Shown: positions 48,507 through 60,398 of the stretch, piece by piece
How positions within the stretch are numbered: the first letter of the stretch is position 1
Layout: every line of letters begins with the position of its first letter
DNA from: Callorhinus ursinus
Taxonomy: Eukaryota > Chordata > Mammalia > Carnivora > Otariidae
Assembly: GCF_003265705.1 (NCBI RefSeq)
Contig: NW_020312848.1
Coordinates: 53,672,765 to 53,736,764 of the forward strand
Reading direction: 5' to 3'
DNA length: 64,000 nucleotides
Position numbers and translations under genes: made by a program
Notes under the pieces: generated by a model
What the model was told of the DNA's origin: nothing
Databases searched by the model: none
What the model saw: the letters and a program-made list of their open reading frames with translations, nothing else

Positions 48507-48623
48507 AGACCGCTATCACCTGGGATAAATTTGGAAGTGATAGAAAATTTAATTCAAATGGCAAAAAAAAATACAAATGTGGATTTATTGATTCAATTAA
48601 TTCGATATCAAAAATTAGTTTGG

Positions 48624-48826
48624 GGGGGTACCTGGGTGGCTCAGTGGGTTAAGCATCTGACTCTTGATTTTGGCTCAGGTCATCATCTCATCTCACGTGA
48701 TCAAGCCCCATGTTGGGCTCCCAGCTGGGCATAGAGTCTGCTAAAGTTTCTGTCTCCCTCTCCCTCTGCCCTTCCTCAGCTGCTTGTATGTTTTCTCTCT
48801 CTCTCTCTCTCTCTCAAAAAAAAAAA
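48624..48826 (+). mobile_element. SINEC SINE, intermediate type with (CT)n
   Basis: 'gggtacctgggtggctcag', 'gattttggctcaggtcatc', 'gttgggctcccagctggg' and a (CT)n run at 48796-48815 before the A tail. Target duplication 'aaaattagtttgg' at 48611-48623 and 'agaattagtttgg' at 48827-48839. Confidence 0.95.
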
Positions 48827-48839
48827 AGAATTAGTTTGG

Positions 48840-50389
48840 ATTTCAAGTTTGGTTTGCTTTTTTAGTTCAGAGCTGTCCTGAAAGGTTTGTCAAGTTTGCC
48901 TACCATATCCACTTTCTCTGCATACTATGAACTTTGTCCTAAGGCTTATCCTAAGCTATCTCCTTTCAGTGGTTGCAAAATGGCTGTCAGCTACTCAAAG
49001 GACTACATGGTTCTCTAGCCACATCTTAGAGGAGAAATAAACAGTGGTTTTTAGAGCTCTCTCAGAAACTAGAAAGCCTCTTTCTTGGAAGTCTCTGGTA
49101 AATGCCTTTTCTAGTCTCAGTGAGCAAAACTGGGTCATATGGCACCCTAAGCAATTAGTTTCCAGACGCTTTGACTCAAAAGGGTTTGTATCTATGGATA
49201 CTTAGATATCTGTCCTGCACATATATTTTTTCAATATTTATTCCACTGAATATTTTACTGAGTAGCAAGAATGCAGTTTGTAAAATTAACATTAGCTTCA
49301 TTAGTCTAAAGGTAATCCCATCCTTTCTGCCTACAACTGGTTCAGAAATTGTCATGTGATCCAATTTTTGTCAGTGATAAATGATGAAAGGTTGGCTGGG
49401 GGCTACTTAGGAAAGTACTTCCTTGCTCTTAGAGAGTGACAAGAGGTGTGTTCTCCCTTCCCTGCCTGCCGCTTTCATCTCTTTCATTCCTACATTCTCT
49501 CCCCTTATTCCCTCCCTCCTACCCCTTTGGATGGGAAAAAAAGAAAGAAGCATTTTGCCTTGATTAGTCCTATGAGGAAAACCAGATTTAGGATAAACCC
49601 AATGCTGTGGAGCCTTGATGATATTATTGAGTCACTAAGTCAATCTGCTCTCAAACCCACCCAACTACTTTTGAATTTCCTGTTATGTGAAAATGCAATT
49701 CCTTTTTTCTTAAGCCAGCAAATCAGGTTTTCTGATGTTCATAGCCAAAAATATCCTAAGTAATTCAATTTTTATGCTGAAATATTGGTTCTCATGCAAA
49801 TGGAAGATTGGTATTGGAAAGCTACCACAATATTTACTGTACAACCTAAGATATAAAGAAGAGAATCAGCTCTAAATTATCCAAGCTAATAAATACAAGC
49901 AGAATAATATATAATCAAAATTTTACAAGGCATTCAGAAATCATTTTAGTTTGGCTTTGAGTAACATTTGGTATTTTATGCACAAGGGATCCCACATGTT
50001 TTATCCTCTTAAAACTGAACAATGTATACTTTAGATTTGTTAGGAACTACTGGCAATTTTCTAGTTTGTTCAGCCTCTTAAGGTCAGGGACACAATATTG
50101 GAATAGGATACCATCATTGTCAACCAAGATAGATCTGCCCTTCCTTTACTTCTCTTCTGAGCCTTCTGTCTTCCTCTGGATAGGACAATGCTTTGGTTTC
50201 AAAGGTCTCCCATCAGAGAAGTGTTAGGGAAATATGAATAGAAATTAGGGACAGTACTCAAATGATGATAAAACTATATAAGAAGTTATATTTGGTGTTA
50301 AATGTCAATAAGAATGTGAAAGCACAATTTGCCTAGGATAATTAAGAATTGATTTCAGTCTCATGTAAGAAGGTAGAGAAAAACAAATA
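48840..50389. other. Unassigned DNA
   Basis: A C/T-rich patch at 49450-49530. Frames at 49171-49364 and 49446-49763 show no family signature. Confidence 0.45.
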
Positions 50390-51639
50390 GGGAAATGCCT
50401 CAGTGGACTTAGTTCTTTCTAACCAACATGAAAAAATTGTTCACATTATAAAAGGAAAGTGAATATTGGGAGATAGTTGCTATATTAAATTAGAATTTGA
50501 AATGGCCAAGGAAGAAATTCCTAGATATGGTCAGAAATAGATTGTGTGCTTTAGGAAAGTAAGAGTAGGTTTCAAATATAATTTGTTCAGCCATAATAAT
50601 GATAGTTCTATACTTAAGAATGCTCAAATTGTACAACAGTTATTTCAATAGAAAAGGAAAAAATTTAGGAGCAAGAGAATTGACAGTAAATTGCTTTTTC
50701 CATAGAAATTTAGTAACAAAATTTTTTTTTTTTTTGGTGTGGCAATCAGTTTACATTCACACACAGCAAATTAAACATTTGATGACCTCTCAGGAGCTTC
50801 ACTTCTTCTTATTTTTGGCATTGTCATTAACTCAAGATGTCTTAAACATTATTACAAATTTTTTTGCAAAGGATTATAAAAAACAAAATGAAAGCCCACT
50901 CAAAATAAGCAGTGGAGTTGCTTAGAAAATGCATTTTTTTCCAAGGCTGGATTGCTAGTTCTTAATGAAGATTGAAGGCTAACCTGGAATGGCCTGTGTA
51001 GTGCAAATAATATCGCTAAGTCATTTATTATTTCTTTTAGTTACAAAGATTTGCTATAGTAAGAATGCTTAAAGATCTGGCTGAGCCCAGAGCTAAAAAC
51101 ACTAAAAGGGAACCTGGCCAAAAGGATGAAAGAGTTCAATTAAAAAATTCTAACAATGTTGATATGGTGAAACTATGATGGCCTAGGGGGTAGGATGGGG
51201 TAGAATAGTAAGAAAAAAAAAGACAAATATTAAAAAATACGGTGAATTTATAGCAAAAGGTTAATAAAAAATTTGGATTCATGATAGTGAGAAAAATATC
51301 AAGGAAGGTAAATTCGAGATTGATGGAAGGTTTACAAAAATGGCAAGGAAAAAAACAAGTCTTTTTTGAGGTGTGTTCAAATCAAAAGACTAATGCATGG
51401 GTTTGTTGCTTAGAATGAATGGTGTACTGTTAACAGATTATGATTACAAAGTAAAACTCAAGTCCTACTTTGCTTCTTCTCTGTCAAGGAGAGTGATCTG
51501 CAGTGGGTAGGAAATACAGATTTCAGAGGAATTCTAAGCTAAATGAGCAATGGAGAAAGAACACTTAGCTACTTTAATATCCAGGAACATACAGAATGTA
51601 GGTACTGAAACAACTTAGGGTTATCATGAAACCAAAGTG
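50390..51639 (+). mobile_element. Possible 5' extension of CR1/L3 LINE
   Basis: Phrases such as 'cctcagtggacttagttc' near 50400 and 'ggccaaggaagaaattcc' near 50505 recall L3-type LINEs, and purine-rich text continues to the clearer part downstream. A T-tract near 50720 and other breaks make continuity uncertain. Frames up to 108 aa inside show no domain. Confidence 0.3.
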
Positions 51640-52262
51640 GGGGATGCTTGAGACTGCAAGCATAGAAAGAATTTAAATGATTGGAGATGAGCTGAAAGGG
51701 CAAATTTTTAAAAGTAGAAAAGATGGATACTGGTAGAATTTCCATATGGGTTTTGTGATTTTGATAATGAAATAGGTTTATGAGCCTTTAGAAGTTTTGA
51801 TATTACTAAGAAACAAAATGTTTTTTACTAAGTATGTGCTATGCAAAATCAAACTTGATTTCTTTTTTGATAGAATACTTAGTGAATTCTGTGGATATAA
51901 TTAACCTTGATTATAGCAAACCTTTTTGAAAAAGTCTTTGAAAATATTTGAGTGGACAAGTTGGACAAAACTAGACTGTAGAATTAAATGGAGCATAGCT
52001 GCCTGGATGGTTGTACTCAAGAATTACTTCTTAATGGATGGATGACTACACTAGAAGAGAGGTCCATGATTGACATGCCAGAGACCCTATCATTTCCAAC
52101 ATTTATCAGTGACTTTGAATGAGGAAAATATAAGAGACATAACTATCAAATTTAAGGATGATACAAAGGTGGGAGGCATAGTTAATATAATCCTTATTCA
52201 GAGAGATCTCCATGGGGTAATAGACTAAAACAAAGCAAGTAAAACTTAATAGGGATGTATCT
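51640..52262 (+). mobile_element. CR1/L3-type LINE, reverse transcriptase relic
   Basis: Translation in shifting frames gives 'NSVDIINLDYSKPF' at 51885-51926, equivalent to the CR1-clade RT block 'VDxVYLDFSKAFD', and 'TIKFKDDTKVGG' at 52142-52177, equivalent to the catalytic-region 'FADDTKLGG' block, in which the first residue of the box is altered. Spacing of about 250 bp between blocks agrees with the family. Stops and frameshifts separate them, so it is inactive. Known CR1/L3 elements in mammals are very old. Confidence 0.75.
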
Positions 52263-52269
52263 CTTCTTT

Positions 52270-52460
52270 CTTCTATTCAGAGTTCACTTATTAAGCACCT
52301 TTTATATGTAAAGCACCTGGCTTGTTGCTAAAGAGGCAGAGATGAATAAGACATGTCCCTGTTTTAGAAGTGTACAAGAGAAGACGTTTTAACAAATAAT
52401 TACAATTAAATGTAAGCCCTGCTATATAAATAAGCATGTACACGTTGTTAAGGAGGCTCA
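52270..52460 (-). mobile_element. L2 LINE 3' end
   Basis: 'cacttattaagcacctttta', 'aaagcacctggcttgttgc', 'cagagatgaataagacatg' and 'aacaaataattacaatt' match reversed L2. Confidence 0.65.
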
Positions 52461-53339
52461 GGATTGTGAATAAATAATGGATTGAGTGGGAAGTATGAGA
52501 TACAGGTTTTTGGATGACTTACAAAATAGTAGGCATGCCTAGTTTAACATTATGAGGGAAAAAATGTTTCAGTGGCATAATGTGAGTGCCTTAAAATGAT
52601 AATGTTTAAACAAAGTAAATAGGCATTGTTGTATTTGGTTCTGAGATCACCTTTCAAAGGATGTAATTAGAAATGAAAGAAGACAACACAGAGATGTAGA
52701 TCCAAGAGGAGATGGCAACTAAATAAATTCTCTTTAGTGTTAATGAGGAGAAATCCTAACAATTGAGTAAATTATGGCTCTCTAATTCTTTCCATAAGTA
52801 TAATGTTTTTTAGTCTTACTTGATCTTTTAAAAAATGATACATTAAAGATGCTTGTAATATTACTATAAGAAATCCTCTAGGTTAGAAGTTACCTTTTTC
52901 CATATCCTGTTCCCTGTTGCTGACATGTTTGTGCGTGTTGTGTGTGTTTCAAAAAAAAATGTACACAATGACAAGATAAAGAAGCAAACTTAAGGAGTAG
53001 GTTTATTATTGCTGTCTATAAGGGGTACTCGCTTATACATCTTCAATAATTTTCATTAAGAATATTTTGTTAGAAGTTTATGTAATTCAAGTCCTTTCTT
53101 TTAAGAGGCATTTTGATTTAAAGTTGACTTTTAACCAACTGAATTAAACTCAGTTGAATTAGCCTCAAGTACTTAAAGTCTATTTGAAGCTCATTTTCTG
53201 CTTCAAATTCATCGTGGTTTCATTGTAATGACAGTAGAGTTGCATTTCATGAAATTTGTTTCTCATAACATATTAGTTCGAGGAAAATTACTGGAGAAAA
53301 CAAAAAATTGTTTCTCATATCAATATAATGAAGGTTGAT
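52461..53339. other. Unassigned AT-rich DNA
   Basis: Nothing recognised. Confidence 0.45.
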
Positions 53340-53610
53340 GCTAGTGTTTCTGGCCTGGCAAGGTATGCATTTATTTTAATCAGTGACTGGTTATCTCACT
53401 TGGCTACCCATGTTGTTAATGAAGCCGAGGTCATTGGTTTCATCCCCATGCAGGCCAGCAAGCTTGTCTTTGTTATGTGGCACAAGAGACGCCCCTCACC
53501 CCAGCCAGCTGGCTGGCAAATGTGTGCAGTTGGTGACAAGGAGAACTGGGTGAGACTGTGTAGATGGATTGGTGCAAATTCATCACCACAGCTAGGAAAA
53601 TACCCGTGAG
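53340..53610 (+). mobile_element. Ancient SINE-like element with tRNA-Ile-like head
   Basis: The part 53385-53457 aligns along its whole 73 nt with mammalian tRNA-Ile; it is followed by a GC-richer tail to about 53610 ('ccagccagctggctggc', 'gctaggaaaatacccgtg') that is not part of a tRNA. Head plus unrelated tail is SINE architecture. It is not SINEC (a different tRNA-type head) and not MIR. The frames of 93-94 aa across it are incidental. Confidence 0.5.
53385..53457 (+). tRNA. tRNA-Ile(AAT)-like sequence, decayed
   Basis: D-arm/A-box segment 'ggttatctcacttgg' (tRNA-Ile: GGTTAGCTCAGTTGG), anticodon-loop segment with AAT in the expected position ('gttaatga'), variable region 'gaggtc', T-arm/B-box 'ggtttcatcccc' (expected GGTTCGATCCCC) and 3' 'caggcca'. 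Acceptor pairing is partly lost (gact versus ggcc) and the B box has substitutions, so a working tRNA gene is unlikely. Probably the head of an old SINE. Confidence 0.5.
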
Positions 53611-55048
53611 CAAATGCCTCCCTAATGGACAACACATGGTTGTTTATATTCAATTGAATTGTAGATATATAGTTTGTCATTAATCTTACTTACAGAAAAT
53701 CTCACTTTTATTTTAATGGATAAAATAACTTCCTGCTTTAAAATTTATTGGACTAAATTTTTGTAACTCTGTTTGGCAAATATTTTTTCATTCTGTTTTC
53801 ATGTAATGTTCTTTTACATGTCAAATTTTGTAACTTTTTAGGACATTTTGGATTTGCAATAGTCTCATTTAGTTTCTAACACCGTGGGTGAAAATCACCT
53901 GAGAGTATTGATGATTTTGATGAGAACAAATCAGTCTGTGCTGAATACTAATTGTGGGGAAAAAAAGTTAAATCAAGCACATAATCTTTGGCTAGTGTCA
54001 TTCAGACATCGCTTCCTCTGCATTTATTAGTATGATTTGGGTGAAAGAGTAAATTTAGTATTGTCTTGGTATTTGGAAGTCTGTGTGCTTTAACCAGCAC
54101 AAATTAAATTAAGCTATTCACTACTTTCAAAAAGGGCGCTTAATAATATTGAGTAAGCTTTCAAACTCAGTTTACTTCAGCAGACACTAATTACTCCCAT
54201 CTAATCATGCTGTATCATGTAATTAATATGAACATAGCTAGGATCCACTTTTAAATTTTTTTTTCCTTCCAGAGGCTCTCATACAAAATAGCAGTATATA
54301 TAATTAAAAACTATGACTTAAACAGGTCTGACTTTCCCTTTAAAAGCAGTATACATTTCATTTGGTCATCTCAGACATTTCATAAGAGGCAACCTTACTA
54401 TAATTGCAGGCATTCTAGTTTAAAAATGGTGAGTTTAATTTAATACAGCAGAAACTTATTTTATTCTTTCAGCCTAATTAATCAGCATATATCAAAACCT
54501 TAGTTTTAGGACAAGTAGATTATAGAATGTACACAGTGAATTCCTGTTAGACTTAAAATGGCTTTTTTAAACCTATTCAGAGTTTTGATTCTAATACAGA
54601 ATGTAAAATATAAATGTTAAAACTGAGTACTTCTATTGGTAAGGAAGTCTGAGAGCCATGGAATATATAATTACCTGAGCTTTTCTGAAATTAAAGCTCT
54701 GCGGTTTTCATTGTATAATTTTTTACATTGAAATGACTTTTGTGTTTAGAGAAGATTAATCTCTTTAGACCTCTCAGAGACCATTTTCGGACCACTAGGG
54801 TCTGACAATAGCCCTTTCCTGAGATTTTAAGTTGTTTCAATCTAAATTTTACAATAAGCTATAGCACAGTACAATTGATGGCAACCATTGTGTAGATTTC
54901 TTTTTTTTTTTTAATGTCATTTCAAATTTTCCCTATGGAAAGTACTTCTCATACCTGATTTCCAGAAAAACAATTCTATGTTTACATTCTGTGGTTATTT
55001 GACATGCCATACAAAAGAGACAGAGAGATTGATTTAATTTTTCAGTTT
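53611..55048. promoter_or_regulatory. Repeat-poor tract, candidate conserved non-coding region
   Basis: No repeat family recognised. 53880-54250 has balanced composition and several TAATTA/CTAATTA-type homeodomain sites (for example near 54189 and 54222), unlike the simple AT-rich DNA around it. Regulatory role is inference only. Confidence 0.2.
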
Positions 55049-55068
55049 TGTGTGTGTGTGTGTGTGTG
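55049..55068. repeat. (TG)n microsatellite
   Basis: Ten TG units. Confidence 0.9.
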
Positions 55069-56446
55069 GAAACTTAGGAACGTGCTACTAATCATTTTCC
55101 CAAAATTCCTATTTTTATGAGTTTTAGGGTTTTTACAGTCAGTATGCATTCTTCTGTCAGAGTGCGGACCCATTGACAATACAATCATTTAAAAATCTAA
55201 TTACTTTCACCTGTTTAAATAAGTGAAGTTCATGCTGGAAAACGTGTGCAAACTGCCACGGGAAGTAGTTGAACTCTCGCTCAAGGAAGGTTTTCCAGGC
55301 ATCCTTTTTGTCCCTTGAGGTGTTAATGTCCTTTTAGAAGTCTGTATGGATTTGGTCTATAGCCACAGATTTGTGACTAAATGACTGTGAGATCGAAGCT
55401 ACTAAACAGTAATAAGGCTTGGTAATAGCTGTTTGAGGTTTATTTCAAAAGCTTCATGTCTAATCTCATTAGAATACCTATGGGTACAAGTGTTATTTTT
55501 CCCTTGTGTGTTCTAAACATAGAGTAAATGATAGATCATAATTAATGTACTAAAAAGGCACATTTTGCCTTTGTTTTTATTTTACAATGCATAGTTCACC
55601 TAAACCTAACAAATATGCATTTGTTTTCTTTTACTTTTTGTTTTGTTTTGTTTTAACTAAATAGCCTGCACTTATATATTAGAAGGAGAAGGTGCATCTT
55701 TGTCACTGAACTGGCTTTAAACAAATTAAAACAAAAAGAATCATTCCCTAATAGTCTTGAAACATATATTTGAAGCACAGCCTGTTGTTTGTTTGGGAAG
55801 ATGAGTGGAATATGTGTTATGAAATTTCTCAGCAGCAATAGTTATACATTTTAAGTTGATAGACTTTTAAGCTGTCACATCTTTATTTTCTTTTCCTGGC
55901 AACAATTATTGCGTCATGAAATGAAGATAATTGTAATTTTGTTTTGTCTTAGATGCCATTTATAAGATATGTTATACATACTATTACCTCTCATTCCTAT
56001 TAGATTTTTTTAAGCAAAATTAGAGTTTAGTTGATTCAGGGGAATTATACTACTGCCTTTAAAGCATTATTAGCAGTTTGTTAAGATTGGATATTAAGGA
56101 ATTCAAATGACCAGGTCTGTTATTAGACTAGGGAAACAAATTTGACTTAACTATTTTGATTTTTTTTCCTCTCTCTTTCTATATGTAGAGCATGTACTTG
56201 GTACACAGGCTAACTTACAATATTTGTGTGTGTTTATGTATGTTTTATATCGTATTTAAACAAATACTTTTAGATGAGAGGATTTACAAATATAGGTCAG
56301 AACTTTTGAACCCCTGTGCCTTTAGGAGCCAAACAAAGCCTACAAAAGAATAAAATAGAGTTTTTCCAAGAAATTATAAAGTGCTGCAGACAGACAAAAC
56401 TGGAGATTACAGGCCTCTTCTAAAGATACTCAGATTCAGTTGTTTT
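55069..56446. other. Repeat-poor AT-rich DNA
   Basis: Apart from the small (TTTTG)n run, nothing recognised. Confidence 0.45.
55634..55655. repeat. (TTTTG)n simple repeat
   Basis: Three units of 'ttttg' plus flanking T runs. Confidence 0.85.
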
Positions 56447-56490
56447 AAAATACCCTGTGTAAAAATAAATAAAATAAAATACCCTGTGTA
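56447..56490 (+). mobile_element. Possible tail-only SINE insertion
   Basis: Perfect 15-bp repeats 'aaaataccctgtgta' at 56447-56461 and 56476-56490 flank only 'aaaataaataaaat', which equals the 3' tail of SINEC elements. Looks like an extreme 5' truncation, though a 29-bp tandem duplication is an alternative. Confidence 0.45.
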
Positions 56491-57965
56491 CTGTCATTAT
56501 TAAGGAAAACACTGTGATTGACTGAATTGGGTCTTCGGGATATCGGTTTGACTCTTCTAAAAAAACCCAGCTTTTTTATATGTCACCTGTCAGGGATTTT
56601 TCCGCCATGGAGGAATCACTCTCTTGGCCCCTCCAATCTGATGCTTCTGTTTGAGGAGTGTTTCAGGATTTGTCGGTATACGTATTAGTAGGTTACTGAA
56701 TATTTAAGTTTGATTAATAGAGCTGTGAACTCTAAGACAAAGAGTATCTTAAAATTAGTGCTTTAGAGTAACCACAGTTATCTCTCTCTTCCGTCATAGG
56801 TCTTTACATTTTTGAAAGCCATTTCTACTGAGTCCTAAGTCCGGAATTTTCTATTCTTACAACCAACAGAAACACCCATCTACTGTTCTCTGGTCCTCAC
56901 TGATGCCCTAATTTTGTAATCCCATTAGAAATCTCAAGCCAGTGTTTCCTTTCTAAGATCATGGAACATCACCTCCTTCTAGTAAAGGCAAGAATATGTT
57001 TGTAAGAAAGATGACTAAAGAAGCACTATAATACAATTGCCATTTATAGAAATACAGGTTATATATGTACAGTCCTAAACATAACTGATGAAAATTTTAA
57101 AATTTTTGGCCTGGCTTTGTATAATGAAAAATATCTGGTTTTCTTTAAAATTAAGCATTACATTGAAACTGGTGAAATGACACATTTGTTTGGGCCTAAG
57201 GGCAAGTACTATTCCAGTTTTTATAACTGTTAGTAAAACATCTGTCTGATTTTAAAAGCTGAAAGGCATGCTAATTATTTTCTTTAATTTTTAATTATTA
57301 TTTTTAGATGCAATGATACCCTCACTAGTCTGAAGTGACTTATGAAACCTGTTTTATTTACAGTATAAATTTCTAATTGAACTAAATTATACACATCGGA
57401 TGGTACTCCATGGCATATAGAATTTGAAAACAAAATTGGATACTCCATACAGAACAAGAGAAACAAACTGGTGACACTTCTAAAATCTGACTGACATACA
57501 TGGCTTTATTTTTTAAAACTAAACAAATGTCTCCACACTTAAAAGTTCATTATTTGAAGAAAGGGCCATTTTGAGAATATAAATAATTTTAGGTAGTTTG
57601 TAATCACTATGAAGCATTAAATTTTAATAGCTGATATGTAGGTCCAACTTCAGAGGCCACACTGATCATAGAGCCTCAACCGTTAGTCTGAAGAAGGGTG
57701 GCAAAACAGTGGGAGTAAAATCCCTCTACCATTTTAAGAAGTCTCAAATCTCTAAGGGGACGCATGAGGAAGATTGCGCAGACTTGCCGGAAGGTCCAGT
57801 TTTTGGTGGCTAGTGAACACACACACACATGCATAGCTTCAGCCCTGATGCATTCTGCCAGTCAATGCTGTCTGGCTAGCATTGTGCCAAAAATAAATGG
57901 CATGCCAATAAACAGAACTCTGATGTGTCTTGCTGACTAGTCTCACAAACATTGCTGTGACCTTT
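56491..57965. other. Unassigned DNA
   Basis: GC-richer patch at 57640-57800 and a short (CA)n at 57820-57831. No gene or repeat family recognised. Confidence 0.45.
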
Positions 57966-58430
57966 TGCTGTGTAACAAAACATCTGAAAGCTTAGTAGCT
58001 TAAAATAACAATAATTTGTTTTGTTTACATATCTACAGTGTTGGCAGGGCTCAGCTGGAAAGCTTGTCTCTGCCCCTCTGCCTTCAGTTGGGGCTGCTAG
58101 ACAGCACCTCTTTCGTCAAGCTACATAGGAAAGTTCACTCACAAGGCTGGCAAGTTCTGGCGGTAGGCTTAGAATTCAGCCAGGGCTGTCCACCGAGTGC
58201 TTTGGGTCCTCTTAATGAGTTGCTTGGGCTTCCTCACAGCTCAGCAACAAGTATTCCAAAGAGGGTTCCCAGGCAGAAGCTACAGGCTATGAGGCTGCTA
58301 TGGAAGTCCAAGAAGATCATTTCCATCCCATTCTGTTTGTCTAGCAAGTCTGTAAGGCCAGTCTACTTTTAAACGGAGAAGAATTAGATCCCATCTCAGA
58401 AGAATTTGTCGCCATCTCTAACCTACCACA
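57966..58430 (-). mobile_element. MaLR-like LTR (MLT1 type)
   Basis: Reverse LTR with 'tttgctgtgtaacaaaac', 'agcttagtagcttaaaata', 'cactcacaaggctggcaag' and terminal 'ctctaacctaccaca'. Minus-strand start is TGTGGTAGGTTAG. The 118 aa frame at 58016-58372 falls inside it and is not a gene. Confidence 0.7.
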
Positions 58431-58609
58431 GCAAGTGGGTTGTGGGATTGCTGCTCTTTGCCCAGGTGGAGGGGCTCTTCCCATGCCAGTAATCCACTTA
58501 GAGCAGGCTTCCTGATTGTAAATGGTGCCACTTCTACCACTAACCTCTAACATACAGGTAGTATATACCATGGCCAGGCAATATAGTAAAAACTTTATAG
58601 GCATTTTTT

Positions 58610-58795
58610 TAAGATTTATTTATTTGACAGAGAGAGACACAGCGAGAGAGGGAACACAAGCAGGGGGAGTGGGAGAGGGAGAAGCAGGCTTCCCGCTGAG
58701 CAGGGAACCTGATGCAGGGCTCGATCCCAGGACCCTGGGATCGTGACCTGAGCCGAAGGCAGACGCTTAACCAACTGAGCCACCCAGGCGCCCTG
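58610..58795 (-). mobile_element. SINEC SINE, young
   Basis: Reverse near-consensus copy with 'gcaggcttcccgctgagc', 'cagggctcgatcccagg' and 'gccacccaggcgccc'. Perfect 17-bp target duplication 'ctttataggcatttttt' at 58593-58609 and 58796-58812. Confidence 0.98.
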
Positions 58796-58812
58796 CTTTA
58801 TAGGCATTTTTT

Positions 58813-58975
58813 AAAATTACATTCTCACATCAGTTCTTTTAGGTGGATAATGATGTTATCTGAGGCACAGAGAGGTTAGGTTACTTGCCCAGGGTTCATA
58901 GCTAGTTGTTAGCAAACCCAAGGTTTAAATGCAAACTGTCTCATGCTACAGTTGATACTCTTAACCACTATGTAA
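58813..58975 (-). mobile_element. MIR SINE
   Basis: 'gaggcacagagaggttagg', 'ttacttgcccagggttca', 'tagctagttgttagcaaac' and 'gatactcttaaccactatg' are clear reversed MIR core and head. Confidence 0.85.
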
Positions 58976-60398
58976 TATAATTTCATATGAGATGGCTCAT
59001 TTGTCTCTCCTACCTTTGACAAGCAGGCTATGAAAATACACCTGAGCCACATATGAAATGACTTCGTTGAACACAGAAGTCTGGTAACTTTAGAGTTTCT
59101 CTTAAAAAAATCATCTTTTGAAAGCATCAGAGACCTAAAAGTCCCATGAAGATGGAGTTCTGTGTCGAGAGCACAGTTTACAAGTAGAAACCAGATCCAC
59201 CGTGTCCTGAAAAAAAGATGTCATAGGGTGCTAGAGGACTTGGGGTGGGGGGCTGATTAAGGATATGGTTCAGCACCCGAGTCAGAAAAAGTATCAACCA
59301 TAGCTGAGAAGTGCTAAGGTTAGAGTCAGGAAAGCATTAACAACAGTCAGCTCTGAAGACAGAAATATAAGCCAAAGAATGATTAGTGATATGAAAAGTT
59401 CTGTTGATTTTATAAACTTTGTTCTCCTTTCTTAATCCCTGCCTCTTGTGAAGTTACCTGCACCCACATAGGACTTTTATCCTGATCTTTATCTGGTCTG
59501 AAATCTATTGTTGTTAGGCCCCCTGGGTACTACAGTTTGCCTGTGAACTGAACATTTTTGCATTTGCGACAGCCGAAACCATGTCTACTAGCACCTGCAC
59601 CTTCTTGTTTTCCCCTTCCTGCTGACAGTAGGCTCATCTGGCTTGGGCACTGCCAGAAACAGAACATGAAGGCCCTGATAGACAGCTTGATGCTTCAAAC
59701 AATGTCCCTGCCCTGCATGACTGCCATAATAGCCAAAATAAACTATTTTAATAATCACTACATTATATCAAAAATATATCAGAATAGTCTTTCCCCATGT
59801 GGTTCTGATTTATAGAAATTTTGCATCCTTTTATTTAAATCTCTGTCAACTGATTTCCAAAGGATTGTACAACACATGAAATTTTATTGTATATATATAT
59901 ACACATATATATATACGTATGTATTACTTTCATTATACTGTTAATTGCTCCTCGTCTGTATCATTCATTAATTGTCTTTATGTTTACCAAAAAAATCATA
60001 TTCTAAGAATTAAATTTCCCTGCTCATTTCTATTTAAAACTCAAAGGTGTATCCTAATGGAAAACATTTGGCTCGAGGTTGTCAGTATATCACACATTAT
60101 GAGAGTATAGAAAAAGCGTTTAATGTTCTGTTTAAACCCAATTACACTAAATCTATTAATGAGATTGAGTTGTACTTGTTGTAAATTCAAAATATTGGAA
60201 AAGAATGATTTTTTTTGTATTGTTCCTGCCTTGTGCTTTAGAAATTTGATTAAGTTTTATGTCAATCTCAGACTGGTTTTTCTACTTTTGACTTTTCTTT
60301 ATTACCCTATACTCTTCCTAGTATGTGAATTTACTGACCCTTTAGATGTATTCTCACTAGGTATACTTGTACGGTTCATTAAAGTGTCCTTAGATAAG
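58976..60398. other. Unassigned DNA
   Basis: Includes a TA-rich simple repeat at 59889-59925. Frames of 63-103 aa (59558-59815, 59919-60110, 60123-60434) have no family signature. Confidence 0.45.
59889..59925. repeat. (TA)n-rich simple repeat
   Basis: Alternating TA with 'cac' and 'acg' interruptions. Confidence 0.8.

Noticed and set aside
58016..58372. 118 aa plus-strand frame
   Set aside because: Lies inside a reverse MaLR-like LTR and has no protein family features.
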